Source of the DNA: Dermanyssus gallinae
Taxonomy: Eukaryota; Arthropoda; Arachnida; Mesostigmata; Dermanyssidae
Assembly (NCBI GenBank): GCA_003439945.1
Contig: QVRM01000968.1
Location: 518,501 to 582,500, forward strand
Length of the DNA stretch: 64,000 nucleotides
Direction of reading: 5' to 3'
Both the position numbers and the translations under genes were made by a program. A model generated the notes under the pieces. It had not been told where the DNA came from. It searched no databases and saw nothing but the letters and a program-made list of their open reading frames with translations. This document shows, in pieces, positions 12,300 through 24,682 of the stretch; position 1 is the first letter of the stretch; the number at the start of each line of letters is the position of its first letter.

Positions 12300-14900
12300 T
12301 GGATCAATTTAAGCCATTTCCCGCCACTGCTCAATGAACTGTAGATACGCCGAGGCATCGGGGTACTATGTATATATAATTAAGCAAAGCACTCCAAAGT
12401 GCTAACACAGTGAATAAATAAAGATCAATGTAAAAAAATTTAAAAACAAATTAAACGAATTCCCTTATAGGGCTTTGTTGCCACTCAAGATGCCGCGTGC
12501 CAGAAACTAAATATCCCATCTTAGTTGATTGACGGGACAGCAGTTTTACAACACTTACTTCCCTCTATAAAAACAATAGGTAAAAAGTATCACGTAACAA
12601 CGCATCTTAATGGCACACAGCTTGTCTACTAAATATAGTAAAACTAGCCTCAATTATCTACGGTATTATTTGCTTTGAAAGCAGATCTCTTAGCGGACGT
12701 AAGTAATTGAATCTCGTGCGGAAGCTACCCTTAAACTGGCAGTAAATGGTAAGTAGGACCCTGGCGGCGGCTTAACTCATCAATAATAGCGATAAATAGC
12801 CTCCTAAGTAACGCACGATACGCCGTTTTTTTTAATAAATTGGCGGTGATTAGGAACGAGATGTGAGTTAGGAGCTGATTTTATGATATAAGCGTTGTTA
12901 AATTGTATATTTCTATAATTACTCAGGAGAGCACACAAACACGGCAAAGAACACTAATTGAGTTTACACAAATTTGGTTACAGAAAATGGGTCTGACACG
13001 AAAAGTGTCGCTGAATGAACACTGCTAACATGAAGCAACTGAACCGAATTATTCAAAACAACATACTAGGTTTAATGTTTGATCATATAGAAATCAGTTC
13101 GAGAATAATTGTTTTCCTAAAACCAAGGATCGGAAGTCTGCTTAGAGCGTATAATGAGCTTGTACTCATAGCGTGTAGCTAGTACCATAAGCTTTGAATA
13201 GATCGAATGATGAGTGACATCTTCGACGGTCATAGTGCGCGCCAGGTGACCTTTTCAGCAACGTATTGCCTCACAAACAAAACTCGAGAGCGACTCGATT
13301 GCGATACAATAGGCAAACTACTGAAACATGCATAAGCCCCTTCCTCCCCATTCACACACACACCGCTCTGTATTTCACATCTAAGAATGCTTTAATGGTA
13401 CTAAATGTGTGCCGCTTGACCGCCGCCCGTATTTGCAGCGATGCAGTCATACATCCAGCTTCACGGCGTACATACTTCATGACTTACCGTCTGATGATGA
13501 AATAGTGAGCTGCAACGAAAATTTAAGACTGAGCATACGCATAAGCTCAACGGATCCCTTCTGGTGATGATGCAGACTACTTTAGATCGAACAGTTCTGA
13601 AACCCAAAGGTGACGCCAAAACAGGTGCGAGAAGCTGACTCGTTTGGCAGCGACATTACTGTGCCGTCCGACGGAATGTTACCTCGACTCCGTTTCTTTC
13701 CGACTTCCCGCTTCTTGGTACTCGTCGACGGTGCCTCGATGACAGCTTCTGAACTATCCGCGCGACATCGCATTTCTTTGTTCTGTTCTTAGTTCGTTCT
13801 TCCGTGCTATTTTACATTCTACTTCGCTCGCTCCTTCCTTCTTCCATTCCGCGTCTGTGTAGGCCGTCGTTGTAGCCGTCACAGCAGAGATTTGTCTGTG
13901 TCTCATATTTTTTCTTTTTCACAACCACAATTTTTAGGTAGACAGCGTTTGCTTGACAAAGCTGACAGCACGTCAGCAACGTTTTCATATTGTCCTTTCT
14001 CTTTTGACCCCCTGTATTCTCATCTGGTCCATCGCCTTACCTCAATGGCAGATACACCAGAACACTGTGACATCGTAGCACGTTGTATCCGGACAGGGAC
14101 AGCCAAACGGACGTACATTCCGTCAGATTGAACGCCCCAAGTTAAAAGGCACGTGTTCTTGGCAAAGATTTGTTTCCCCCTTTTAAGCACAGTCTCTGAA
14201 GGGAGAACACAGATTGCTTTTTGACTTACTCGGGCGACTGTGGTACCGATTACTAGCTGCAATTTTTTGGCGTTGGCAAAATGCGCTCTCTTTCTGGTAA
14301 TGAAAAAAACTTGGCTTAAACGCCTTTTGCGCACGAAACTAGTATGTTTGCTCCCTAAAATCATGAAACGTTTGTCTTTTAAGTAATGAAATCGAAAACA
14401 TACACTTTACTTTGATTCGTTCAGATGTAGATTTATACAACTCTGCGAGATTTTGTGTTATTTTTTGGTTTTACGATCGAGTTACTTCTGTCATTCTATT
14501 TTCAATTATTGCCTTGCCTGCTTAGTGTTATATGGCAACCACTAATATTTTGCGTGGGTATACCATAAGTAGTATACAACTTTTACAATGTATCTAACAA
14601 AGGTGATAATAAACGTCATATTATAAAAGTGGTATATATATTCTGCCATAGTAAATACAGCCCTGTTCAAAACTCCGCATAACTCATAATGTCTGACACT
14701 AGGTTCAACTGTTACGCGTCAAAACCGTAAAAAGCGCTACGCTTGCGTCTTCATTTATCCAACGAAATGACGAAATTTCCAGCTTTCGTATATCCTTTAA
14801 CGGGGCTAACCTGAAGTTTTCTAAACGACGTAATGGTTGGCGGACGGCTGCCGGTACTCATGATATTGAGCTATTGAGGGTTATGGTACTAGCTTGCTAT
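12300..14900. other. Noncoding unique sequence, nothing seen
   Basis: Balanced to AT-rich unique sequence without long arrays. Frames of 60-114 codons (13.3-14.4 kb) overlap on both strands and lack motifs. Confidence 0.55.
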
Positions 14901-14929
14901 ATGAGAAACTCCGCCCTTTTAATCATATG

Positions 14930-14990
14930 ACACCTTAAGGCCTCGGCGTCCAAGCTGGGCCTGCGACAGCTTTACCACTCGGTCACGTCA
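14930..14990 (-). repeat. tRNA-like A-box fragment
   Basis: On the minus strand, TGACCGAGTGG (14985 down to 14975), followed by a TAAAGC stretch, closely matches the tRNA D-arm and A box. No B box follows within 80 bases. It is therefore a truncated tRNA- or SINE-derived piece. Confidence 0.4.
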
Positions 14991-15460
14991 AGCAAGCTTG
15001 TAGTTCGCATATATAGGCAAGTGCTTTGATTCTGCTGAATTTTATTCCTTCTCCCATGTATGGGATACTTGGGTGTACTCAAAGCAATCGTGGGATATGT
15101 TAGATAATTTAATACCAAAAAAAAAACAAGGAAAGTACTGAGAGCGGCATTAATCTACTTTGGGTTATACCAAGAACCCGCATATGCAAACGCGTTTTGC
15201 GATACCTAAATTCTCAATATGTAGAATGTTTATGTTTCTGTAACTAACATGGCATTTCAATCGTGAAACTGTCTTGGTGATACCAATATTAACTCAGTTG
15301 CGAGCCGTTTGTAGTGCAGCTCTTTACTGTGCACAATCTTAGGGAGCAACACTTTTCGACCACTAGACATAGTTTTGTGTAATATAATTTCAGTCTGTAA
15401 GTCTTCTTCTCTAAGTCCCCATAAAAAGGTGTTCAGTCCTGTCTGAGAGGTTATTGAGCA

Positions 15461-15787
15461 ATGGTAAAAGGGTACATTGCTACATACGCGAGTAGTTCAC
15501 ACTCAACGACCCCACAGCACGTTCTTGGTTTTTGTCCTAACGCCGTGCCTAGCCTTAGCCATATTTCTTTGCCGCCGTGTTATCAAGTTCGAGAACGCCT
15601 TTTAGACGCCGCCAGTTTATTAAACGAAACCTGTAGAGTGCAGAATATTCAAACAGTGTTTCGAGCTTTTGTTATCCTACTAAATTCAGTAGCTAATTCG
15701 CAACATATAGATCGCACCTACCTTAGCAAATATGTATGCAGATTTTTCAATGGCAAGCCGTACAAGAATGTTAAGGCATATAAGTAG
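15461..15787 (+). other. Open frame of 108 codons, unrecognised
   Basis: An ATG-started frame with a non-repetitive, protein-like composition (mixed Leu, Arg, Asn and aromatic residues). Third positions are not G/C-biased, unlike the CUB exon in this window. There is no signal peptide, domain or flanking splice site that I can identify. It may be a chance ORF or a transposon remnant. Confidence 0.2.
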
Positions 15788-16380
15788 GCCGTCGAGCAAA
15801 GTCCGGTAAAAGATCAAGGTCACAAGCCTAGAGGCGGGGGCTCAACATGAAAGTTTGGTTTCATGACAGAATCCCTATAGTGGTAGTAGTAGAAGTAGTA
15901 ACAGTAATAGTGCCCACCTTAGCTAGAAGCAGCAAGCGATGTTAACGACGACACCGTCTGACCAGCCACCAAGCGCGCGCGCGCATGGGACGGGCTTCTG
16001 TTGTCGCTGCCACACCCAGACAAGCAACGAGGTATCTATCTCCATGTCTGAGTTCGTGAGGTTGCCGAGGCTGCAGCCAAACCCCACTGGGCTCAACGGC
16101 GAGCATTTTCTCCTCGTTCCGTGTCGCCGCCAGTAGCGCGCTTCGGATAAGCGCGACCTTACCCCCAAGATAATAAGCGCGATGCGAGCGGATCGCGCTG
16201 CGCAGCTGTACACGACGCTACGGCTGCTGCTGCTGTTGGCCGACGGCACAGCTTTTTATTAGAGCCGTTCGTGGCTACGGATCAGGGACCTATCTTTTTC
16301 TCTGTCTCACTCCCTTTTGGTGTCTCTTTTTATGTCCCCTTTTTTTCGCTTGTTCTCTACTTGCCCACCTCCTTCACCTC

Positions 16381-16398
16381 ACCCCCCCCCCCCCACCC
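16381..16398. repeat. Poly-C tract
   Basis: A run of at least 13 C with one A near its end, in a pyrimidine-rich stretch (16300-16400) followed by GC-rich sequence. Confidence 0.9.
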
Positions 16399-17716
16399 GT
16401 TGCTGTTGTCGATGTTAGACGATGTTGTTGGGTTGGCGACGATGTAAGGGGACAACGTCGGCCTGACGTATACGACGGAAAGGCCTCGGCGGTCGGTCTG
16501 CCACACTTCGAACGGAGCCAGCCCGCCATCGGTTTCAGAGGAGAAGGAGGCGGGAACACGGGCTTGTAGCAGCTCCTGTAGCAGTAGCTGGCTGACGCCA
16601 ATGAGGCAGACAGACAGGCATCCTCTCAGAGCCACCCACCCATCCAACCGCCATGCCAGCCAGCCAGCCAGCCACCCACTAGCTGAGGATCGTTTCTTCG
16701 ATCGCAATTTGTCTTTTGAGGCGAAATTACCCCCTCCCGAACCACCAAAAGAAGGCCACCGACAAAGGCAAGGGCACGAAATGCTCCTCGTTGCTCCCCT
16801 CTTTCTACCCGGCCCGTGAGCCTCCTACGCCCCCCCTCCTCCCTTCGATGCTTGCCCGACTATATTCCTAGCTGCATCGCCTGCATCAGCACGACGACCA
16901 GAACCACCATCGCCGCCACCAATGAGGGCGGAAAATTCTAATTTGAGACGAACGACAAAAGGTTTAAAATCGGAGAGCAGGAGATCAAGAAAAGAGTCCG
17001 AGGAGAGGCCACACGCGAAAGGAACACGAACATGAACACGGCAGGGAGAAAGCCTGCGAGGGAGAAAGCAAGATGAGATGTCAGAGGGAGAGAGGGGGGA
17101 GAGAGAGGGGAAAAAGAAAGGCACGTTAAGTTCGAAAAGAACGGAGCCGAACAAACAAATGCCGAGCCGTCAGAAGTCGCAATTCGAATCCGGTCGATTT
17201 GACCTCTGATGAGACGAGAGAAACGTCAACCAAGGCGCGCTTTAGCAGCCGCAGCAGCATCGGTGCAAAACTTTAGCAGGTTTGTGGGGCCCCCTCCCCT
17301 TCCCTCGTTTCTTCCTGCCTGTAGACTCAGCCAATACACAGCAACGTGGTTACACGCAAAGGCAACATAGCTAGCTCGTCGTCAAGGTCGCTGTGATGTT
17401 CGAACTTTATACGCTGGCTGCTAGGCAGGTCCTATGCACAAATGTTCATATGTGCTTATATGTATGTACAAGTATATAATTGGGTTTTATTATTACTATT
17501 ATGAAATGTGTGTGGGGGGGGGGGCATACGTATACATGTATATATGTTCTTATACAGCCAAGTGTTCGACGCGTTGCCAGTGTACAGCGATGGCTTCCTT
17601 AATATTCATATAAGTTATTCAATCCAGTGAAGGCTACACGTTTGTCAACGATAACTTGTTTGACCAGCTACACATAAAGATATCGTCTTGTCGTGTCGTT
17701 TCGACAGAATTTCAGT

Positions 17717-17721
<5 letters not shown>

Positions 17722-17747
<26 letters not shown>
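17722..17747. repeat. (TA)n microsatellite
   Basis: About 26 bases of TA, lying about 20 bases upstream of a tRNA-like SINE head. Confidence 0.95.
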
Positions 17748-17756
17748 ATGATCACG

Positions 17757-17840
17757 TGGTCCAGGGAGCTAGCGCGCTAGTCATGGTTGTCATCTATCGG
17801 GGTTTCGCTGGTTCGATCCCTGTTGTAGGTCGATTTTTCT
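17757..17840 (+). repeat. tRNA-derived SINE-like head with B box
   Basis: GGTTCGATCCC at 17810-17820 is an exact RNA polymerase III B box. About 30 bases upstream, GGAGCTAGCGCGCTAGT occupies the place of the D-arm and A box. It contains the perfect 12-base palindrome CTAGCGCGCTAG (17769-17780). The T-stem pairs poorly, so this is not a working tRNA. About 100 further bases (to roughly 17935) could be the SINE body, but no second copy was found in this window to define the end. Confidence 0.45.
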
Positions 17841-18129
17841 ATGAGCGATGCTCCTTGAGAATAGACGATAAGCCACACAGCACTGAGAGCCAGCGACCAT
17901 GCTGCCCCAGAGACTGTTAGGAAAACCCTAAGAGTCTAAACATGTCCGCTTATGCTGCCGTTCTGAGTGCTCCTTATATAAGAGGATTACATGTATATTT
18001 AGATTTATATGTCAGGCGAATCGTACATTCATCCACCCATCAATACGGGGGAAAAGCTAGAACAAATAGAAGAAAATTATCTTACGATTATACAGTGACT
18101 AAACAAAACCTAGTAATAGACTGACAAGT

Positions 18130-20000
18130 AGTCACACACCTTATGAGGAACATTATTTTCCAAAAACATTACTTTAGTATATTAAAGTGTTTCAAGATTT
18201 ATTGGGCTTCTTCTAAGATTGGACACACTTTTTAGGTTGGTATTTTCTATATCGCCAAATGTCTATGCTATTAAATATCAATATGTTTTGGTGGCTGTTG
18301 TGCTGCATACAATCACCAACGGCCAACTTGGTTGTGCCTAAAGCCCTGCTTTGCTGCCTTGTGCAGTAATGGCAGAACACAGCCTCCTGCTACAACATGT
18401 ACTACTCAGTTTGACGCGATTCGGCTCCTATCCGTCGATTTCATGTCTTGGACTAAATCATTGAAGTACGAACAATGAGGCGCTATTTCGATGGCCGTCA
18501 AACAACCGTTCCAAAATAAACTTCAGTGCTGCAAATACATTTGTATATATACGTGCACCTAGTTTTTCTCTTGAAACAAATACTTTACGGTTTTTTTAAC
18601 GGGCCTTTTAATGTTAGCAACAATGCTAAAATCCGAAATATTGGGTACGAACGGAGAAACCTAAAAAGCATTAACAGCTCCCATACACACAATCACACAC
18701 ACACACACGCAGATGCACCCATATTAAAACAAGCACATCGTCAAATTAGAAAAATGCTACGAGCTAGGTGAGCTGTTGTAGACGATGGGTCAAGCCTACT
18801 CTCACTAAGGCTTGCGTGTCCTGGTGGGCATGTTGCCCCGGACAGCTGCAACGACAGAAATAATAGAGTGACGACACAGCGATCTATGTAAGTAGTCGTC
18901 GGAGTGGTCATGAAGCGTTTAGCGGGTTTATCGGGTGGTTGCTTGTAAAACTGATCCCAGTTAGGTGGTTCGTAAGTTGGGTAGGTCGGTGGTGGTTGTA
19001 GCTACGAGATAAATAGGTGGATCAAGAGAGGCAGAGATTTGGCCATCCGCAGGCAGAGATCGATATCCTCGATTGGGGAGAGACGTGGGCAGGTCAATTT
19101 GAGCCTAACGGTTGGCCACCGGTATCGTCCCCGCTACCGGTCGCAACCGCCGGTTTTGCCAGCTGAAGAAGCACTAAGACACTAAACGCGACGACACTGT
19201 ATCTGCGTTACTGCGTTATCGTCGTAGCGACAAATGCGCCGTACTGCGAATTGCGTGCCCGTTGTAGTAATTGCTTGCCTACGATGAGATACAGCAACGC
19301 ACGATTAGGAGGGAAACGAGAGGCCGGCGGTTAACGATTCCGCTGGCTGTAGCCACGTCTGGTGCAACCTCCGGAGCTCATGTTAGTTATTGATAGCTGG
19401 GATTGTTGTTGTTGTTGTTGCTGCTGTTGTTGTTGGTGCCGTTATTGTTGCCCGTAGTGTTACGTAGGCACGTAGATCGGATGCCACACGGGTCGTCATC
19501 ATTACTAAGATTAACTCCCTCATACACGAGGGAGTAAGACTAATCGGGTAAATGCATAGTAAAGCTAGATTAAAGAAACTACTTCAAATTACCGCTATTA
19601 TTGATACCACCTGCTCGAAGGTTGGCGTTAGACCCTACAGTAGCTAGTTTCGAAAAACATTTGTAAAAAGTTTTATACTTATAGCCATCCACCGATCGGG
19701 TCATTCGATTGTTTATGATATGTAGATGTTTGTTGACAGAAGGCGCGGGCAGGTCAATCAAAGAAACCTCAACTCAACCGCATTCAAAATACCGTGCTCC
19801 TTGCAAGCCCTAAACTACTTGCTATGCGCCAACACGGGCTGTGTGTAAAAGAAAGAATAAAATTCGTTTATCCAAATCCGTCATGTAAATGCGACAACGA
19901 TTGTACTCTGCAGAAAATCTACGCCGACGGCTCTAGTTTCATACCATAAAGCTCACGAATTAAAATGCGGTCAAATCCGTACTTGATAAGATAGCAACAC
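18130..20000. other. Noncoding stretch
   Basis: Unique sequence with a (CA)n patch at 18690-18712 and a (GTT)n patch at about 19404-19435. The longest frames are about 80 codons and not persuasive. Confidence 0.55.
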
Positions 20001-20029
20001 ACGCACTCATGTAGATATGTATACGACTA

Positions 20030-20052
20030 TATATATATATATATATATATAT
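20030..20052. repeat. (TA)n microsatellite
   Basis: About 23 bases of pure TA. Confidence 0.9.
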
Positions 20053-20145
20053 GTGCGTATGTCGTGCGCATCTATCGAGGTTTCAGTAAAACTATACAGT
20101 GGCATGCAGCTGACGTCGTCCATGGTGTTATTCTACTACGTTTTG

Positions 20146-20171
20146 ATAATAATAATAATAATAATAATAAT
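20146..20171. repeat. (AAT)n microsatellite
   Basis: About eight AAT units. They give poly-Asn, poly-Ile and poly-Leu frames, which are artefacts. Confidence 0.9.
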
Positions 20172-20622
20172 GCCAATGATATTAACAATGTGTACATGTT
20201 CAAGCTTTTCCCACTCATCTCTTTCTCACGATGCGTCCGGTTAGCCTTCTCGGAGGCTACTTTCAACACCACACACACACACACCGCGGCCTAGCTGAGT
20301 GTGGCTAGGTTAGCGGACTGAGCCATATCACACATAGCTTACTTACACTCACTACTGACCATGGTGTCCTACCGACCGCTGTCTGCTCGATCTGTGGTGT
20401 CCGGCCGTCGAAGATAACCCTGCTTGTGTTGCGGGGGGATGTTGGGGGGGGGAGGGGGTTCGTTCGCTGGCCCCGGGAGCACACCGTCCCCGGGAGCGTA
20501 TCTGTGTCTAATCAATATGGTTGATCGAATCCGTTGCAATGGATGCTACGTTCAACGATCGCGCTCGCTTCCCTTGGATGGAGCTTCGACAACAGCTCCG
20601 CGTACGGAAGCGCGGATACCAC

Positions 20623-20653
<31 letters not shown>
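20623..20653. repeat. (CTA)n microsatellite
   Basis: About ten CTA/ACT units. The overlapping + frame (20534-21145, 203 codons) is a Tyr-run artefact at this point and shows no domain beyond it. Confidence 0.95.
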
Positions 20654-21155
20654 GACCTATCTACCTATCTTCAGAGGTCAGCCTCTTTGTTCTTCATCTT
20701 CTTCATAGAGAGCTGGATGCTGAATCTGAGCTCAAGGCTCGGCTCAAGAACGCTGCTAGTGCTGTCGCCGCCGGCACATCACCCCCAGCATGCGAGAGTC
20801 GCTGCGAAGCCGTCCTGCAAGCGTCCAGAATTAGCAGCAGCAGCAGCGGCGGCGGCGGCGACAGTGTCGAGGGGACAACGACAGGCCACGACAAATAAAG
20901 TGATCGGTCTTGAATCAACCCGCTGCTGGTCGGAGCTGGTCATGGAACATCGGTCGTCAGCACTGGCACGCTCCGACTGCAGGATAGGATGTAAGGACTC
21001 TGTTCGTATGCAGCGAGTTGCTTTCGCTATCGATTCGTCTTTGCGACGCGACGCTCTTTCCTCGTTGGCGACTCTGAGAGAGCAGAATGCAACTGGCGAT
21101 TACAATGATGACGATCGTCAGTATCACACTGCTACACCTACGTAGTATATAGTAC

Positions 21156-21159
<4 letters not shown>

Positions 21160-21200
<41 letters not shown>

Positions 21201-21210
21201 CACACACACT
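21160..21210. repeat. Compound (TA)n(CA)n microsatellite
   Basis: About 35 bases of TA, then CATATA and a short CA run. Confidence 0.95.
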
Positions 21211-21507
21211 AGTATGTAGTAAACTAATATTGATGTGCAGATCCTAGTCATGATGAACAAACTTACTGATTGAATTAGCTGGACGAGTGGCTGACGAACG
21301 AAGGCACTGACGAACCATAATGGCCATTAGAGAGGCGATTGTCCAGTATTAGAGGTCATTACCATCCAGCCTGGCACCGCGAGAGAGATCTTGCGTGAGC
21401 CCACACTATAGTACAATTTATTTTAGGTACCAGTGTACAAAACGCTTGCTTCAGGTTTTTGTTGTTGTGTTATGGAAGCGTATGTCGGGACCACAACGGT
21501 AATGTTG

Positions 21508-21511
<4 letters not shown>

Positions 21512-21547
<36 letters not shown>
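21512..21547. repeat. (TA)n microsatellite
   Basis: About 36 bases of TA preceded by TTGCCCGC. A similar TGTCCCGC precedes the array at 24632. Confidence 0.95.
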
Positions 21548-21550
<3 letters not shown>

Positions 21551-21791
21551 CTTTACTATTTTGGACTAAACCTGTACCGGCCTTGCGACATTGTCAGACA
21601 GAGGGCGTTCCCATTTTGACTCGATTTATTTTCCTTTGCAACATCAACTTCCCTTGCTGCCGTGAACACTGCCACCACCACTAACGAGCTGTACACCATA
21701 AATAACTTGTAACTGTTTCGCCATGCCCGGTCAACTGGTTCACTTTGGATCAGTCCCATGCGCCGGATTTTGACTCGATGGGTGTGTGAGA

Positions 21792-21793
<2 letters not shown>

Positions 21794-21829
<36 letters not shown>
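21794..21829. repeat. (TA)n microsatellite
   Basis: About 36 bases of pure TA. Confidence 0.95.
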
Positions 21830-21832
<3 letters not shown>

Positions 21833-22125
21833 CAGATACATATGCTTGTCCATGTCTATAGATGCACGGCAGCTAAACTGGATCAAACATTGTCGGGCGT
21901 CCTAAACGTGTCAACTATGCGTTATTGCGTCATGTCTGGTATCCTACGAAAGCCTGCCTTAAATAAAGCTATTACAGCAAAGTTCCAACCGCAGGAAGTT
22001 CATTTGCAGGCTCTGCAGCCTGTCGTGAAACCATGGAGAACTTCTGTGTCAAATGGTTTGCAATACGTGTATCAATCAGCAGGATGGCACATCCGGCTAG
22101 GTGCATATAAGTACATGTATATGTA

Positions 22126-23074
22126 CATAGTGTGTTCAAAACGTATCGCGACTTTTGTGTTTTTTCAAAAATTATTCATTTATTCATGAATATCTATTTT
22201 GTCCCCTTTAAAGTAATCCCCATGAGATATTATACACTTGTGCCAACGGTTTTTCCAATCTTCGAAGCACTTCAAAAAACCATTTTTTTTAACCTTGTTC
22301 AGCTCCTCCTTCGATGCCGTCTTTATCTCGTCAAGCGTAGCGTACCGTCGTCCTTTCATGGGCCTCTTCAGTTTAGGGAACAAGAAAAAGTCACAGGGGG
22401 GCCAGATCTGGGGAATACGGTGGCTGCGGCATCATTAGTGTGTTGTTTTTGGCCAAAAACTCGCGCACAAGCAACGATGTGTGAGCAGGGGCGTTATCGT
22501 GGTGCAAAAGCCAATTTCTGTTCTTCCACAAATCCGGGCGTTTCTGGCGGATTGCTTCGAGCAAATTGCGCATAACTTGCAGGTAATATTCCTTATTGAC
22601 CGTTCTACCCTGTGGCAAGAACTCATGATGCACCACGCCCCTGCAATCGTTAATCATTAATTTTTTCGTCTGTTGTTGAAGTGCTCGGGCGTCCGGCACG
22701 CTCTTCGTCGTTCACATCTTCTCGGCCTTCTGAGAACATTTTGTACCACCGATAAACGTTGCTTCGGTCCAAGGTAGCTTCTCCGTATGCCACAGTCAAC
22801 ATTCGGAATGCATCCGCGCACTTAATTTCGTTTTTCACACAAAATCTGATACAGGTTCTTTGATCCATTTTTTTGAATAGGTAAAAATCGAAGACGATCC
22901 AAAACACGTGCAAGCAAAGCAGCTGTCAACAATTAAGTGAACATTCAAAATGGCCGAGCTTGTCGGCATAAGTGAGAGACATGAGTACCAACATAACGCC
23001 ACAAAAAATCGAAATTCGAATATACGTAACCCCATGAAAATTCAAATGTCGCGATACGTTTTGAACACACCTCG
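22126..23074 (-). mobile_element. mariner element, internally deleted, with both terminal inverted repeats
   Basis: Matching inverted ends begin with a TGTGTTCAAAACGTATCGCG block at the left (from about 22130). Its complement at the right ends with CACACCTCG. Both ends sit next to TA (22124-22125 and 23075-23076), the expected mariner target duplication. The element is about 950 bp, against roughly 1.3 kb for a complete mariner. The difference agrees with an internal deletion in the transposase. The two ends are nearly identical over about 25 bases, and only the outermost few bases differ. A copy like this could be moved only by transposase supplied from elsewhere. Confidence 0.9.
22180..22868 (-). 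pseudogene. mariner transposase pseudogene (SETMAR/FLJ37770-like family)
   Basis: The N-terminal DNA-binding part (MDQRTCIRFCVKNEIKCADA..., with the linker motif GRPSTSTTDEKI) is intact from 22868 to about 22655. The sequence then jumps directly to DCRGVVHHEFLPQG, removing roughly 125-130 codons. The lost part includes the first catalytic aspartate of the DD34D triad (the TGDEAW block). The second (HHDNAPAH) and third (YSPDLAP) catalytic blocks remain, followed by the C-terminal end (to IDIHE). The deletion changes the frame. A second frameshift follows YSPDLAP, where a run of six G on the + strand carries one extra base. The gene is clearly dead. Family assignment rests on these conserved blocks. 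Confidence 0.9.
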
Positions 23075-23212
23075 TATATAGGTCTATACATGTGTACAGA
23101 TATACATATGTACCTCTATATATGTATATGCTTATTTTTTATAGAGATTTACAGGTACATTGCATGGCGCTCACCGAGTACCGTTGCCAGAGCCACAGTA
23201 GTGTGGGACTCA

Positions 23213-23690
23213 CTAGCCCACTAAAATCCAGTTGTTCTTTGCCCCTTGTCGGGGGTGATCCCAGTACTCTCTTCTCGAGATTACTTTAGCTGACCATTTT
23301 ATCTTGCTATTAAAGCTTCTCGACCTTGTCCAGGGCCGTGGCATATTAAGGACATTTTCCACTCTCAGGTTCCGAGAAAGTAGCCCTCGCTCAGTATTCA
23401 AGAAGGCGCAGCTTTCGTAGCAGTGCCTTACATCGTCGGCCTCTCCTGAGTTGCACATACGGCATACGGTAGAGTCAGTTTATTAATGCTACAGGTACTA
23501 CTGAGAGCAAGTGCGCGAGTAGGTACGTAGGCGAGTCATGTTTAAGACTGTTTCACTTTTGAGGTTGATTGTATCCTGTGGATCTAGGGCTGGATTGATC
23601 CCCAGTGCTAGCTCCATTTGCTTAGGGTGTCTGTTCTGTTGATTGATTTTCTTTGTCTGGACGTTAATGGAGGGGTATGTTACTGTATCA
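23213..23690 (-). pseudogene. Non-LTR retrotransposon (LINE) ORF2 3' fragment
   Basis: On the minus strand a frame carries CRMCNSGEADDVRHCYESCAFL. This is the C-x2-C...H-x4-C zinc-knuckle arrangement near the C-terminus of many LINE ORF2 proteins (R1, jockey and related clades). Upstream in the same frame is a protein-like stretch with TRLRT, the position where related proteins carry an Arg/Leu-rich block before the knuckle. Several stops lie between the two parts, so the copy is inactive. No reverse-transcriptase YxDD core was recognised. The fragment lies about 140 bases to the right of the mariner. Confidence 0.6.
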
Positions 23691-23929
23691 GATTAGCTAC
23701 GGGGACACAAAGGCAAAGGCTGCCACTTGATATAAAACGTAGTAAAGCCACAGCGACGCTTGGCAATTTATCCGGGTGGTCGACAGGTCTGGACCTAAGG
23801 ATGATGTAGTTTGTCGTCACGTTTATTGGGGGTCAACTGTTTACACCCTATTATGCGTTATATAAATGTGAATATAATAAATATAGAAATGTCAATTAAT
23901 GTATGTTAGCTTTCTGTATGTTAGCTATT

Positions 23930-24210
23930 TAACTCCACGCTCTCAGGAAATATGTCTAAGAAGAACTTGTATGGCTGCTGTGGAAGCCGTGCGACTTGCG
24001 CCATAAGTTTTTGGGTCTTGTTGAGAAGGCGTTGCAACCATCGGAGTCGTGCGCTCCCAGAAGGGTGCCAAATGTCGGTTGCTCCTCTGATCCACGGAAA
24101 GATTTTCGTACCACTGGCGTGGATGTCACTCTGTGCCGTTCCCGGCCTAAGTTTAGATCCCGTGGAGGACGATCCAGACCGTTTAAAATAATTATAAAGC
24201 CAATTCGAGA
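23930..24210 (-). other. Possible further LINE remnant (weak)
   Basis: A minus-strand frame reads QRLLNKTQKLMAQVARLPQQ and continues to a stop at about 23925. It lies upstream of the LINE 3' fragment on the same strand, and its composition fits the region between reverse transcriptase and the zinc knuckle. The match is impressionistic. The opposite strand is equally open (23996-24217). Confidence 0.2.
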
Positions 24211-24626
24211 CCTATAGTGTAAGGGTAGTGTCGGATATCCGTCATGGCTCCGTTAACCGTCCCTTCGAGCAAAGCCTCGTACTTAAATGATTTGCCTTAG
24301 TAAGTTTATTTTCCGCAATCACACGAGTTTTGTCTATCGAATAGCACCCCCGAACACGCGCGTCCGTCAGGCTATCGAACATAAATCCATTCCACGCAAT
24401 TGCGCTCAGCGTTACTCTAACAAAGGCAGAAGGCAAATATGTAGTTAGAGCGCAGCATGACTACTAATACTACTACTATTAAAGCCATGGCCACTAACGA
24501 GGTAGACGCAGTGCCAGCGACCACTTGAACTACTCTAGCTAAGCAGCTAACAGCAACCTCATTGGCTAGAAACAACGTCGGCCAAGTTCGTATCGAAGCC
24601 CACAACTCGCGCCTTGTACGCAAGTG

Positions 24627-24631
<5 letters not shown>

Positions 24632-24675
<44 letters not shown>
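24632..24675. repeat. (TA)n microsatellite
   Basis: About 44 bases of pure TA. Confidence 0.97.

Positions 24676-24682
<7 letters not shown>

Noticed and set aside
20534..21145. 203-codon + frame with a Tyr run
   Set aside because: Built over the (CTA)n array and a GCA/GCG triplet patch. Three overlapping + frames are equally open.
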